NCBI GenBank assembly: GCA_038380795.1
Contig: CM076260.1
Span: 74,003,843 to 74,067,842 of the forward strand
Source of the DNA: Pyrocephalus nanus
Taxonomy: Eukaryota; Chordata; Aves; Passeriformes; Tyrannidae
DNA length: 64,000 nucleotides
Direction of reading: 5' to 3'
Shown: positions 13,245-26,347 of the stretch, piece after piece
Numbering within the stretch: the first letter of the stretch is position 1
How the letters are laid out: the number at the start of each line of letters is the position of its first letter
Program-made: the position numbers and the translations under genes
Notes under the pieces: model-generated
The model's database searches: none
Seen by the model: only the letters and a program-made list of their open reading frames with translations
Told to the model about the DNA's origin: nothing

Positions 13245-16200
13245 TCTTCTGTATTTTATGTCCTGATGTGAAGCCTCCCCTGGTTCAGCCTGAGATAAAA
13301 GTAGCCTTACCACAGAGTAACTCCATGTCAGGCCAGGGTACCCACACTGGCTGATGGAGTAGCTGCACCCCGGGCTCCTCAGCTTCTGCTGCTGGAATTG
13401 CAAGTGGTGGGGTGCCTGGTGGTGCTGACTAGGCCAGGCTGATGGCACTGCTGCTCAATTTGTCAGAGCTTCCAACACGTGGCACATATTAGCTTTACAG
13501 CAGAAAGCAGGAGGGAGGCAGGGTGGAAAGCACAGCAGAGCATCAAAGGTCTCGGCTCTTCAGGAAGGGGCACACCTATCCCCAAGGTAATCTACTGACT
13601 TCTAACCCACTTCTAACCCACTGCTTTGTAGCTCATACATATTGGGCACCAGGCAGAGAAGAACCCCTTTAAACCCAGCAGAATCTAAACCCAACTCCTG
13701 ATATTTGATTTATGGGTTTATATTCAGCATTTACAATGACATAAAGTCCAGGCTGAGGTCTCCAAATATGCTGATTTTCTCTTATTAGCACTATTTTTGC
13801 ATTCTGATGAGAGGCCAAGGACTGACTGACAAACCGTAAAGGTCAGATCCAATTCTTGCCCACCTTGAAGTTCAGCTACACTTCTGCTTGGATCAGACTC
13901 TTGCACAGGGGATGCACCAGTTCATGTCTTAGCTGAGGTGCATGGGGTGGAGGAGATGTCCTCTGCTCTGGGAATAACCAGGGAAGGCTGAGAGTGAGCC
14001 TAGTACTGCTCTGCCAGAATGGGTCACTTCTTTTTGAGTTTTTGTGACATGATACAGTTAAGAAAGCAATAGGCATATGGAATATATGGATATGAATATG
14101 GGTAGGTATATGGATACAGATATGGATATGGGTTTGGATACAGATACAGACACAAATACAGAGGCAGTTCTGATACACTAGCAACCAAAAAAAAGCGGGA
14201 AGTCTTTGAGAGAAAGAAGGAGTCAAGATGGGGCACATTTTTAACCCAGATCAGCTATCCAGACCATCACATCACATGAGCCTTTAAATCTTACACTTCA
14301 GTTTTATGAGTACTCACTGTGGCCAAGCTGCTGGAACCATGGCTGGCTTTTGAACAAAAACCACTCTGTTTTGTGAGAAATAGGAGCAATGAGGAAGATT
14401 GAAAGCAGGGAAGTGGAAGGTTTCAATATTGTCACAGATGTAAATGTTTTGATTTCTCAGGAACAGCCTTTTAATGTGACTGCTTTTGAGGGTTATTATC
14501 TCTACTGTAACATGTTATTAACTGAAAAGCAAAAATTGACACAAAATGCTTCAGTCAAACTAAAACTAAAATCTTTTTTTTATCTTTCATGGAGAACTGT
14601 GGGGATTTTTTTTTGTTCATTTTTTTTTGCCTCTCATTCCTACCAGGAAGAAATGGAAGTGCTGAAGTCTTGAACCCAAGGTGAAGTATCTCTACCTTTT
14701 GCAACACTCTGCAAACGATGCTGTACCCTGAGATGTCTGCTTTGCTGCCGTTTGTATTTTTGAGTTGGCTTACTTCACCTCCAGTGCTGCCCATGGAGCT
14801 CCAGTGCAAGCCTCTGGAGCAATAAAGGCAAAAACTGGGAAGATAACAAAGGATGTCCCAGTCTAACATCTTGGCAGAGTTGAAAGGGAAAGGGAGTCCA
14901 CACCAGATGAGAGCCAGGGCAAGGGAATCCTGTTGCTACCTTCACTGTGGGCACCTGCCCATTCCTCTGTGCCTGCTTGTCCCTGCCTATAGAGGCAGCA
15001 ACAACTCTTGTCTTTCTGTGATAAAGGGTGTCAGGATGCACAGGGGCAGGGCTATGGAATAACCCAGCAGGGAAAGTTTCGTCTACTACCTCCAGACACT
15101 AGCTGTTGTAACAGTGCTGCAAAAAACAGCAAAAGGGGGAGCTTCTGATTTAATATCTAGGGGCAGAGGTTTTTACTGCCTTCTGCTTAGAAAATGCCCA
15201 GTTTCGTAGAGCAGAAACTTGATGAAATTGGTAAAACTGCTTCTTCTGCTGTCTGAATCCTGTGTGAACACAAGGAATGGAAACACAGGCTCCCACCTCA
15301 AGTTATAAGTTGATGAGAGAAGAGGGTAATTTCCCCTTTCCCTGGAGAGTGACAGGGCTGCCTGGACCTGCATGTTTTTATGGCTCAAGGAAGTGTATAA
15401 TCCCATCCTGAAAGAGAGTGGCTTCCTATGGAAAACCTAAAGATCCCCACCCTGGATTTTGCATGCGGCTGAAATGGTCATCCCGACAGATGGTAGCAAT
15501 TAGCAATGGAGAGGAGGCCTGCCACAGGGACTGAGGGCTGTGGGGGGCTACTGGAACTTTGAGGTGCATGGATCACGTTTAAAACCACCCCACAACCCTG
15601 GTTTAGACCTGGAGCTGGCTGAGATCAGGGCTGGGGCAGGCAGAGGAAAACTGCCCCTCTGACACCCCAAAGAGGAATCTGAAAAAGTGCACAACCAAGA
15701 CCCCCAGTTTTCCTCCTCCTCTTCTGATCCACAGGTTGCCCTTGGGGAAAGGGTAGTAACAGGACCTCAGGGGGAGAAGTGGGTGCCTAAAAACTCTGCA
15801 TGCCCATTGCATGAGCATCTCATGCTGACAAGGGCATCCGCTGTCAGGTGTCTGCACTGGTAGTGTCTGGGATTCAAGAGCCCCATAAAACCCAAATGTG
15901 GAGCTCTTCCCAGCCTCCTGGGGAAGAGCCTCCTGCCTTGGACTCCCTTTTAGAGGTTGAAGGGGGAAAGAAGAGAGGTTGAACCTTATGACTTTATAGT
16001 TTCAGGCTATTCTGCCAAAACTGGGCATTCCTTGTGTCCTTTGGTGATTCCAGAAATCGTGGCTTTTTGAAAATAACAAAAGCAAAGAAAGACATAGTTT
16101 ATCAAACAAGCATATTTCCTGGCTTGCATCCCCATGCCATTTGCTGCGCTCGTCCATGGGCACCAGAAGCACCTGTAAGCAGGGGATGGCAGAGATGGTC

Positions 16201-17150
16201 CTGTGGGGGTTGGCAAGAAGCCACAAGACAAACCTGCCTTCCCTCTGCTAGATTCCTCTCTTCTACCAAACTGGCAATTAAAAAAAAAAGCTATCAGAGG
16301 AATATAGGTTAACACCTTCCCTGGTCAATGGCTTCAAGAATACTAGAATGGTCTCATAGTTGCTACATGGAGGCAACTCACCCAGTCCCAAGCAGAATTT
16401 CACTTTGAAAAGACAGAAACCACAGTCATTCTATGAATTTCACCAGGGACCTCATTATTTTTAATTATTTTAAATGGAAGATGTTTGATACTGTGATGGT
16501 GGGGAAAAGGCAGAGGGAGAGAGAAAAAGGGAAAGAAACACAGTAAGCCTGGCAGAGACAGATTTCCCATCAGTGTTGTTTGAAGGGATCTAAAAATGCC
16601 CTCTCAGCCTCCATCAGCTGGGAAAGGAGGGGGATAAGCTGGGGAACCAGCTCCTGATAGCTCTGCTGTGCTGCTAAACCTTTCTGTCTCCTCACTTTCT
16701 TTGCACACTAACTCTTGCCTGAGACAGAGATCACAGCCCAGGTTGCTTTCAGTGCTTGTCGCTGCATCATTAAAAAACTTGCTTCCTTCAACCACCGCCC
16801 CTGCCCACCCCCCGCCTCACAGCCTCCCATCCCCCTCGAGACTCCCCTCTCACCACACTTAGTTGCAAATTCCGAACAAAGGAGGGCACTTTCAGATGGA
16901 AATGCTTCAATATTCACTCCACCTGCAGAAGGTATCCTCCATCTCCTCTGCCATTTGCAATTAGTCACACCAAAGCCCTGGAGCGGAATACGCCTGAAGG
17001 TGTGCTGCGTGGGAAGATGCAGGTACAGTGACCCTAGAGCATCCTTCTGTCTCTCACTTCAGTGAATGGAAACCTGCCTCTTTTTATGGACCCATTTGCA
17101 GATGCTAAGTGCATTAGCATAGCCCCAGCAGGACACTTCATCAAGAACTG
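13245..17150. other. Non-coding unique DNA
   Basis: Apart from the degenerate tandem tract at 14071-14163, this is unique sequence. There is a 12-base duplication near 13600-13620 (TTCTAACCCAC repeated directly). T-rich runs occur at 14574-14632. The open frames (120 codons or fewer) overlap on both strands and show no domains. Confidence 0.5.
14071..14163 (+). repeat. Degenerate hexanucleotide tandem tract (GGATAT/GGATAC-type)
   Basis: Imperfect units such as GGATAT, GGTATAT, GGATACAGATAT and AGATACAGACAC follow one another for about 90 bases. The tract is strongly purine-rich, with a 6-base rhythm that decays into a (GATACA)-like end. Minus-strand frames through it read as repeated Tyr-Pro dipeptides, the expected artefact of a 6-base repeat. 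Confidence 0.8.
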
Positions 17151-17153
17151 TAG

Positions 17154-17431
17154 TGATTGGACAAGGAGGAATGGGTTCAAACCAAAAGAAATTTAGGTGA
17201 GATGTACAGAAAAAAACCCTCTTTACTGTGAGGGTGGTGAGGCACTGGAACAGATTTTCCAGGGAAGTTGTGAGTGTCCCATCTCTGGCAGTGTTTAAGG
17301 TGAGGCTGGATGAAGCCATTGAGCAACCTGGTCTAGTGGGAGGTGTCCCTGCCCATGGCAGAGGGGTTAGAACTGGATGATCTTTAAGGGCCCTTCCAAC
17401 CCAAACCATTTCATGATTCTATTCTATGATT
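17154..17431 (+). mobile_element. CR1: CR1 LINE 3' end, 5'-truncated
   Basis: This is the best-preserved CR1 copy. Successive blocks match the CR1 3' end: GGACAAGGAGGAATGGGTT, CTTTACTGTGAGGGTGGTGA, GGCACTGGAACAG, GAGCAACCTGGTCTAGTGGG, GTGTCCCTGCCCATGGCAG, GAACTGGATGATCTTTAA and CCCTTCCAACCCAAACCATT. It closes with the terminal short repeat (ATTCTATTCTATGATT). Only the 3' UTR and the extreme end of ORF2 remain, as is usual for 5'-truncated CR1 copies. The overlapping minus-strand frame (17059-17409) is a shadow of this element. CR1 insertion makes no obvious target-site duplication, and none is seen. Confidence 0.95.
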
Positions 17432-17434
17432 TGT

Positions 17435-20400
17435 CATCTGTAAGAATACTAAATGTTTTAAAGATTGCAGAAAACTAAGGGGCATGAGTAAGGTATTTGA
17501 TATGCAATTTGCATGGATTCCACAATAATTAATTAAGTTTTAACTAAAAGATAAGTTAAACCTCTAATGTTAAAGGGAATTAGGTGAACACTTCATTCCC
17601 ACCAGGAGTGTGAGAATTCCTGAAAACCACTTTGGAAAATGAGGGAGGAATATTCCTCCCACGCACATGTACTTAACTTTGATATGTGTGTGGGCCTCCC
17701 AGCTGAAAGAAGGGTGATATTGCAGCAGGCTTCGGGACTGGGAAAGGCAAGCTGCAAAATTCAAGTAATGATGGTTCCCGAGGATCCAGCTGAAGGGTGA
17801 CAGACAGAGGTGACATGGGTTTAACTGAGGGTCCTCCATGAAACAAAGGTCTAAGTCTGCATTACAAACCTTGCCCCTAACAACAGGAGAGAGGGGAGCC
17901 AATTTCATTGTATTAACATTTATTTAATGAAAGATGGTAAGCAGATAGGCCCACTTTCAGAAATAGTGCTGGACACTTTCTGGTTCACATGCATTCCTCT
18001 ACAAATCTGCTGCCAGAGCTGTGATTTGTGGATCATAACTGGACGTGTCACATGGGTCTCTATAAGCCTTCTCCTTGGAAAGGGACAATTGTGAGATGCA
18101 AGCAAAAAGTCTGGCTGTAGAGTTGTCAGAAATCCCATACAATAAACCTTTTAAGAATTAATCCTGTAGAATGGTACACCTTTGCATCACCTACTGAAAA
18201 TATTAACCCTACAGAGAGTTACAAGCAGTGACAGGCAAAAGGTGCCAGGAAACATCTTGTTGAAATCTCTGATGGAAGCAGAAACTCAGATTAGTTTCAG
18301 ATGGCAGTTGAAAAAGAAAACTGAAAGTAAGAAACAGAGGCTTGTGCTAGGACCTTAGATGAACATGCCCCGCTTTCATGTTTGGGTTCATTTTAATCAC
18401 ACCCACAGTTTCTTTGCTTTCAGATCTTTTCAGTAAGTATATTCTGACACTGATACAATGAAATCTGATGTTAAAAACATTAGGATGGTGTTGAACCAAT
18501 TTGCAGACTACGAGAAGTTTTGTTATTATACAAAAAGGAACCTATGAATATCTAGGAGGTAGAAAAACAGTATTATCATAACCTTAAAAAACTATGTACA
18601 GCCTTATCTTTGACATTTTAGGAGGATTGTTTGTATCTAGAAAGAAGACAGCTGTTTCTGAAGGAAGTTTACTCTGAAGGGTGATGGAGAATCATAACTG
18701 GACTTGCTGGGCTGCTTGTGGGAGCTTCTAGCACATGGGAATACAAAGCAGTTTCTAAAGTCTGTAACTCTGCCAATGTAAAAGGATTGCTTTTGAGAAT
18801 AACCAGATCAAGTCAATGAGACATCTACCTGTGCCATATTGTTTCTCCACTACCCACCTGTTTTCTTACCTCTCATTTTATACTCCTGTAAAACAAAGGC
18901 TGAGAAATTGTCCTGGAAAGAGTGCATTGTAATAAGATGTAGCTTTTGCCCATTCTAGCACTTGAAAATTGTGTTGTGATTTATTATGTGTGGTTTGGCA
19001 AATCTGCGTTCGCAAGCTGCAGGCAATTGTCTGTAGAAGCCGTGCTTGGTCTGAATACAAGCACAGAGGCCTCCGATGGGCTCCTCAGAGACCACCATGA
19101 ACGGAGCCAACAAAAGACAATGCCAAAGGAAATATTTGTGTTACAGACCAGGAGGAACCAGACCTTGGTTTTATCAGTCTCCTCAGTCTTCCACGATGGA
19201 AACCTCTAAATGTGCTCATCACAAAGCCAAGGTAAACACACTCTGCGTCCCCACTCCAGAAAATATGAACTGTACGCTGGCACGTCTACACCCCTGGACT
19301 GTCAGCATCCTCGATACGCAGCTCAACCTGTTCCCCAGAGGAGAGGAAAGCTGATGCCAGCTGTCCAGTAGCTCATGCTGCACATGCCATAGCAGCACCC
19401 AGGAGGGCAGTGATTCTCACATTAACATCGTGGGAGCCTGGAAATCATGTAATGAACTCTGGTAAAACAGTCCATGCTCTCAGCCTGGGCATGTACAGCA
19501 GGTCTTCATGGCCCTTCAACCACCCTCATTCCTGGCACCATTTTTGCCTGCCTCTTGAGGCTGGACCAGTAGAGGCAAAGCCCTGGGTGGGAGCTCATGA
19601 AACATATGCAATGTTTTTATATTTGCTGCCTCTCTGGAATTATTGGAGACTATATGCACAGGGTGGCCCACATGCACCAGAAGCCAGGGGTGAGGAAACC
19701 CCCCCTACCCACATAAGAAATGCCATGGCTGGATAGTTTTTCCCAAGCTCCATCCAGAGTAGGACCTGCCAAGGTATAGAATATTTATGGAAGGGTAAAA
19801 TTCATTTCTCTGCAGGTCAAGGCCTGTGCTACATTCAAATCCTACTGAAGCGCATCCTGATCAAAGACCCTGGGACAGCATATCAGCTCACTGTGGGGTA
19901 GATACACTGAGAAAAGCCATGAAACAAGTCTCATATTGAGGATGCCCAATGATGACGCTGACATGGGAATCTGTCCTTGATCCTACCTGGCTCGAAGGTG
20001 ATTATTCCTGTGGGTGTAGTTGCTCACATGCATAAGTATGTGTGGGAATGGGGCCTTTGGCTGGTGCCACTTAGCAGAGTTTTCCTCACAGATTTGACTA
20101 GGGTTTTACTCCTAAATCTCCTTAATGATCCCAAAACACTCCCACATTCCTTTAAACGGGGTTAAGCAGAGCAATAAAGAAGGTGAGGAAGCCACAAATG
20201 CAGGAAGCTCAGTAAGGCACTTTGAGTCCTGGACTAGAGTCTTAAGTAGCAGCAATGACTTTTTCTGCTTCTGTATTTGCTATTCTCACAGTTATAGACT
20301 ATGATTGTACTTTTTAAATAAGAAATGACTGGATTTTCTGCAGAGCTGAATTTGAGTTTCAGCAATCCCTGTGAAGTGCTTTAAATGCAAGGTCATCCTC

Positions 20401-23085
20401 AGCATTGCCAGTCCTTGGCAGTGTCTGGGTGTTCGATGTTACCAGTGGCTCTGAACACGGAGCTGTGCCCTGCTATGTGGGCAAAACCAAAAGGAGAGAT
20501 TGTGCTCAAAGTGTGCATCAGTCTCCACTTGAGTGCTCATCCGCATCATAACCCCTGCAGAACACCAGGATCATTGCAAGAAAAAGGTCTTCATGACAAG
20601 TCCAAAAGAAAGAAAAAGACACTTGTAAGCAGACCAATGAGCCTTCTGAAAAACTGGAAAAATGCCGCAAAAACGTTGTCTGAAACACATGGGAACTGAA
20701 GTCTCTTTTCCAGAGAGTCCATGTGTATGTGAATAACCTCACCTGAAGAAGGGGAATTATTGCTGAGTGTGCATGTTCTCAGGACGCAGCCCCCATGCAG
20801 CTCTCTGACGTGTGGATTGTGTGAAGGTGAAGGAGGAAGCTGCTCGCACGCCCCCAGCAATCTGTCATCCCTGGGTTCAGGCTGCTGTGAACAAGGGCCA
20901 GCACCACGCACCATTTAATTAACCTTTCTACAAGTTGTAAGATGAGCCATCTCTGTTCACCATGAGATTTATTTTCAGCACTACATGATGGCAATAGAAA
21001 ATAGATACTGCAATTTCATGGGAAAGGGAGTGAATACGGGCAACACAGTTCCATTAGGGAAATTGGTTTAGCACAATGTAGCATTCTGATTTTTTTACAG
21101 TCTCCCCTAGCAAATTCATTTTGTTTCTCATACATCAAGGTTCCTGAAAAGTACTTGTATCATATTCATTTCTCCTTAGCACACGTGTTAAATGCACCCA
21201 GGGCCTGTGAAGCAGAACTGCAGCGTCAGAGATTCACAGATGTTTCGCCTGCACCATATGGTGTGTTCGGCACCATTCCCCGCAGAGCAGCTTCTTGAGC
21301 TGGAAGTCAATGTTTTTCCCACACATGGGAAAACCAAATGGAGTGGCTATAAAAGGAAAAAAGGAAGAACAAAACACCAACAAATCAGAGAAAAGTGGTT
21401 CGAAAAACCAACCCAGAAAGAGAGTAAGTAGACTTGGCTAACACTGGACACACTGGTGTAAAAAACTGGCTGCACACTCTTCATTGTGCACTGTGAATTT
21501 AAAGCACAAATTGAGAGTACATTAGATGATATGACAAGTTGTATCCCTGCCATATATACTATTGTCAGCTTGTACTTCAGCATTCAGGCACTTAAGTACA
21601 GAGGGCTCTGGAGAAATGGCTTTTTATAACCGTCTGTGCTTTGTCAGAAGTATGGAATATCGTCAGCACAGCTTGCAAATATCATTACTGGGAAACATAG
21701 AGTATTTCTACAGCATCTTTTATTTAAATCCACTCAGTGCATCTTTCATTTCAATCCTCACAATGCAGTAAAGATTAATGCATTTTAAGTTGTAAAAGAA
21801 AAAAAAAATAAACAGAAAACAAGTGGATTAAAGTAATGTAAGATTTCCCAAGTCCTCAGTCTATGTGACCTAACTCTGTCTGTCAAGCATATAGAAATGT
21901 TCAAAACAATTTTTTAAGACAGATTGTCAATAAGACATCTCTGGTAAATCCTGATTGACCTTTCTGGGGGCAATGTACCTAGCTCCCAGATACAGCTGTG
22001 CAAGTCTTCCCCAGGAGATGTATCCAGCCTTGCTTTGCCCATCGCTTTAGGCCACGCTCTAACAGCTTTTCATAAATGTATTCCTGCTGTAGAAATAACC
22101 CTTTAGGGCAGGATGTAAAGAGCATCAACTCCAGTCAGAGCTACAAACTGAGCATAAAAAGCAGCCCACACCATTTCCTCTGGCTCCTGATTTATCCTTC
22201 AAGAGCGGGCTATCCACAAACTGATCTAATCATGAATCAGCCCAAACTTGCTGAAGCAGAGAAATTTGGCCAGGAGCAGGAGACAGAGGCCCATCTGAAA
22301 GCCTGTGGTGCTGTAACTGTGCTCTACAACACAGGATTGTGATGTGGGATTTTTTAGGGGTGTGGTAAAGCCCTTCATCTCCTTAGAAGCTTTGGATCTG
22401 AGCAGATCACAAATGCTTCATGCACTTCCCGTAAATACAGCAAAATAGCCAGGATTAAGGAAATGAAAACACTCTCTAATGAAATCTGTACCTGTATGTA
22501 ACAGAAGATCCAAGTATATGGTTCTTCAGCCCATGGAAATAGAAAATCCAATGATGTTCACTGTATATACAGATTCTGATCACCAGATCCTTTTTATGTG
22601 GGCACAATTTTTTTACACAGGACATCACACAGGCTTCAGAGGGACAAGTCGTTCAGGTTTGAGATGGTGCTGCACTGCTGCTGGTGCGAATAAGGTGAAG
22701 GCAGCAAATTAGAGTTTGAAGCCCTCTTACCAGGCATCCCAGGCAGAATTGAAATGCCTGAATCATCTCATCTCATCTCATCTCATGATTTTTACCATTG
22801 TCAGCCTACAGCCTTCACAGCAGAGCCAACAGAGTGACTCTGGTGTAAAAGCAGAGAGAGCCAACCCTCCAGGCCCCCCACACACACGCTATCAGAGGGA
22901 ACTGGTACCAGGCTCTGCTGTGTAAACAACCAGGGCAAAGGAGAAGGAGGTGGTGGTGGGGTTAAATATCTGCTCTCTTTTACGAGACCACCTACAAAAT
23001 GTTGCAAGGACCCCGCAACAAAAATAATCTGCCACAATTCCAGTGTTAGGCAAAATATAAACAATTTAAGTGCTCTGTTAAAGAG
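17435..23085. other. Non-coding unique DNA
   Basis: Mostly unique sequence. A possible exon-like segment at 19076-19231 is described under findings. There is a 5-base tandem repeat at 22763-22786. The region 21950-22080 has some texture of a very old repeat but could not be assigned. No known protein domain was seen in any frame. Confidence 0.5.
22763..22786 (+). repeat. (TCATC)n pentanucleotide microsatellite
   Basis: Almost five perfect copies of TCATC in 24 bases. Confidence 0.9.
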
Positions 23086-23350
23086 AACATCTGGGAAGTT
23101 GTGAGCTGCGCAGATGTTTTCACAAGTTGTTTTTTAAGGAAAAGTAACCCCGCTAAGCTTCCTGCCTCTTCCATCTTGTCTCTCCTGACTGTGTTTATCG
23201 GGCCAAAATATAAACACATTAAAAAACCTTTAGAGCGCCGTCTTGCGTTGTATTATTAATTTGGGATTGACTGAAGGTCAACAGCTGGTTTCAGTTTGGC
23301 CCCTGGCTCTTTTAAAGTCACTTTACAAGAATAATTAACCAGTTTGTATG
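23085..23350. promoter_or_regulatory. Candidate regulatory element with inverted FOX-type sites
   Basis: What is seen: GTGTTTAT at 23191-23198 and its exact reverse complement ATAAACAC at 23210-23217, separated by 11 bases. Each contains the forkhead core TGTTTA or TAAACA. Nearby are ATTATTAATTTG (about 23249) and AATAATTAACC (23330-23340), both homeodomain/HNF1-like, and an E-box CAGCTG (23282). Three CpGs in GAGCGCCGTCTTGCG (23232 onward) are unusual in this CpG-poor background. What is inferred: an enhancer-like conserved element. Conservation cannot be judged from one sequence, hence the low confidence. Confidence 0.25.
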
Positions 23351-23371
23351 TTGATAGGATTTTATATATTT

Positions 23372-23378
<7 letters not shown>

Positions 23379-23403
<25 letters not shown>

Positions 23404-23404
23404 T
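23379..23404 (+). repeat. (AT)13 dinucleotide microsatellite
   Basis: 26 bases of pure AT repeat, preceded by an imperfect TATATATTTTATATAC region from 23362. Confidence 0.95.
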
Positions 23405-24555
23405 GTGAGCAGTAGTTTGCCAGAAAATGCCATCAGACTTAGCACCTGAATCATGCAGGGTGAGCCAGGGCCCAGGGCAGCCAGGAGAGTGGGTCATAGT
23501 TTCAGTAGTCCTCGAGGAAGGCAGGGGCTGGATGGATTGCCTGAAGAATCTCTAGGTGAGGAAGATTTATTGCTTGGGGAAGTACAAGGGGTATGCTGCT
23601 TAAGGTAGCTTTATTTTAGCATCAGGCTCCTGCTGAATGGAAAGAAATTAGAATTTTTAGATTAAAAAAAAATACAATCATAATTTTTAGAACAGAACTT
23701 TGTCTTTCCATAATTCCATTAAAAAAGCAAATAACCTGCTTCCATTAAAAATGTGGAAAGTACATTAGAAAGGCTAATTGGAAGAGCAAATACCAACACA
23801 AATGTATGTGTTCCGTGAAACACATGAGAAAATAAATTTGTCCACTGGGTCACTAGGAAGCAAAGCAGTTAAACAAAAGATAATCTTACCACAGAATAGA
23901 TATCTGATCCCTTTAAATGCTGGTCTTTTCCACAAAGGGGACTAGAGAGGCTTACTACACTCCACTAGTGAAAATACTGAACCAGAAGAACCTGAGGTGT
24001 TGAAAGAGGAGATGCTGAAATAAATTAATAAACTCAGTACTGTGTGTCACTGGACCCAAGTGGACGCCACTGGACAAGTGTGAATGAAGTGTAGGAGACC
24101 TCAGTGACTGAACTAACAAAAACGTGCTCTCTCACTAAAACCAAGCCTTTCCGCTCTGATCAGTGAGCCAGCCAGGGACGGTGGAAAGGGACAGTCACAG
24201 GCATTGTAGGGTCTCAGTGCCATGGTCTCATTGGCCCTACCATCCCAACCAGCCGCATGAGGGGAAACAGGGAATTACTCTTGCCGAGCCAGAGGTTTGT
24301 GGATGTTGGATCCAGGTTGATACCACCAGGTTCATGGTCACCTCCATGGGATAGTGGGACCACAGGCACATGTGAAACTGCCTTGCAGTGACACTGGCCA
24401 GACTGAGAGATGGGAAAATTAAGGGAAGATTACAAAAATACAGCAACCATGAACAGCATTTGAGATGTTATATGGTGTTTCACTAGTGGTGATGTAAAAG
24501 TGCTACTAGAAACACTATCAAGAGATTACTCTGTTTTGTTTAATGGGGATTTTTA
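23405..24555. other. Non-coding unique DNA
   Basis: AT-rich unique sequence between the (AT)n run and the minus-strand CR1. No gene, RNA or repeat was recognised. Confidence 0.5.
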
Positions 24556-24800
24556 TCATAGAATCATAGTTAGAAGAGACCCAAAAGGATCATCAAAGTC
24601 CAACTCCTGGCCCTGCACAGGACAACCCCAAGAACCACACCATGTGCCTGAGAGCATTGTCTGAACGCTTCCTGAAATTCTGGCAGGCTGGGTGCCATGA
24701 CCACTTCCCTGGAGAGCCAGTTTCAGTGCCCAAACACCCTCTGGGAGAACCTTTTCTTAATATCCAACCTAAACCTCCCCTGATACAATTTCTTGTCATT
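24556..24800 (-). mobile_element. CR1: CR1 LINE 3' end, reverse orientation
   Basis: Read on the plus strand this is the complement of a CR1 3' end. It begins with TCATAGAATCATAG (the terminal repeat), then AGAGACCCAAAAGGATCATC, GTCCAACTCCTGGCCCTGCA, CACCATGTGCCTGAGAGCAT, CTTCCCTGGAGAGCCAGTTT, CAGTGCCCAAACACCCTCTG and ATCCAACCTAAACCTCCCCT. Its central part differs from the CR1 copies at 17.15 and 59.5 kb, so it belongs to a different CR1 subfamily. Heavily 5'-truncated. The short minus-strand frames across it are not meaningful coding sequence. Confidence 0.94.
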
Positions 24801-26326
24801 TTTTAGTGTTTTTTTCTTACAGCATTGTTTTAACAAAAGAAGCATAATCAGACCACTGCTGTTGGACCTGTTTGGTGATACCTGCAAGTTAGTGTGGAGG
24901 AAGAACAAAGGGGCTGCATGAGGATAAGATGACTGGTGTAACTTGGAAAAATGAAACAAACTTTCAATAAGCAAGATAGCAGCTAGATTCACATTACGTT
25001 ATCTGCTCTGCTCATCCCTGGTTGAGAGTTTTCTAGGCTATCAACTTGGTGGGGATTTTCAGCAGTCCCTAGGGAATGGGAAAGCCTCCGCTGTGTGGCC
25101 AACTTAACATAAATCTGATTTTCTGCCTGTTCTGGTCACTGATTTCTTTTTAGATAGAAGGTGATACCTCTGGGGAATTAAGGCATTAAAATAAGTTAAT
25201 TAAAAAACAAATATTAAGAAGTTGCATATGCACTGTATAAAAATAATCTTATTTTACAGCCCCAGCCTTTCATGTGACCAGAAGGCACCCTCTGTGGCTT
25301 GGGCTCCATTACATTCTAAATGATTTAGCAACAGCCATTAAACCATTAACATATGTGCTCTAAGACGGATCTTGAATTCACAACTTCTCTGTGTGACCAG
25401 TGCCATGGGGAAACTCTTTCTATGCAACGGTGCTGCATCCCCAGTCAGGTTCTTGTATTTCAGGGAATGGCTCCCAGCATTGCAAGATGCAACTTCCAGC
25501 TCCCTGTTTTTTACTGTGGCCGGAGACAAGAAACACATAAAAGCATGAAGCTCTTAGTCTCTGAAGGCCGTGTAGCTCTCATGTCCCTGCTGAGCAAAGC
25601 CCCAGCTGCCAGCAATGATGTGATGGCAGCGATCAGCCATGGCCTGGGAGGATGTAGGGCAGAGCAGGAAGGCAGGTGCCAGGAGGCATGGGAAGGGGCA
25701 ATGCCTGTGCCTTAGCCCTCAGCCTTACACAAGGATGTGTCCCCTGGGGGGTGTTGCACAGCCAGGCTGTGCCTGCTGCATTCTCACCACAGGCACCTGC
25801 AACAGAAGACGCGAAGCTCCTTGATAGCACCTTCCCAACATAAGTTATGTTTAAACACTGCCCTCAAAATACATCCATTTTGGTTTTATGCCACAGAGTG
25901 CACGAAGCCTGAGGACTGAACTCGTGCCTGCTGGGGCAAAACCAGTTAACAGGAGAAGGCAAAGAAAACCCTGAAACTGCTTTGCTGCTCTTTAACAATT
26001 TGTCAGGGCAGCAGGGAACAGCTAAAACCTGTGTATTTCCCTCTTGCTTTTCTATCTCAAAAACCTGGAGCAATCACAGAGTTGGAGATTCCAGGAGGTG
26101 ATGGCCACTCCTCAGCTCTGCACCACTGCCTGGTGACAAAGGGATTTGCCCATCTGTACCAGTCTCCTGACATTTTAAAAAGTCACTGCACTCTATTCCT
26201 CCCAGAGGAATAAGCAAGGATCAATTCAATTTGCAATCTGAAAAGCAAATATCCCTTTCTCTCCAATTTAGGCAGAGGAAGAAAGTATTTAATTCTGCTT
26301 CGCTGACTGTAGAAGGAAAAGAGATT

Positions 26327-26347
26327 TCTCTCTCTCTCTCTCTCTCT
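26327..26347 (+). repeat. (TC)10 dinucleotide microsatellite
   Basis: Pure TC alternation for 21 bases, then TGTC. Confidence 0.92.

Noticed and set aside
12948..13448. 166-codon minus frame with a very hydrophobic Phe/Val/Cys stretch resembling membrane segments
   Set aside because: The hydrophobic part is exactly the G/T strand of the A/C-only tract; flanks have no homology I recognise.
14024..14238. Tyr-Pro repeat peptide on the minus strand
   Set aside because: It is produced by the degenerate hexanucleotide tract at 14071-14163.
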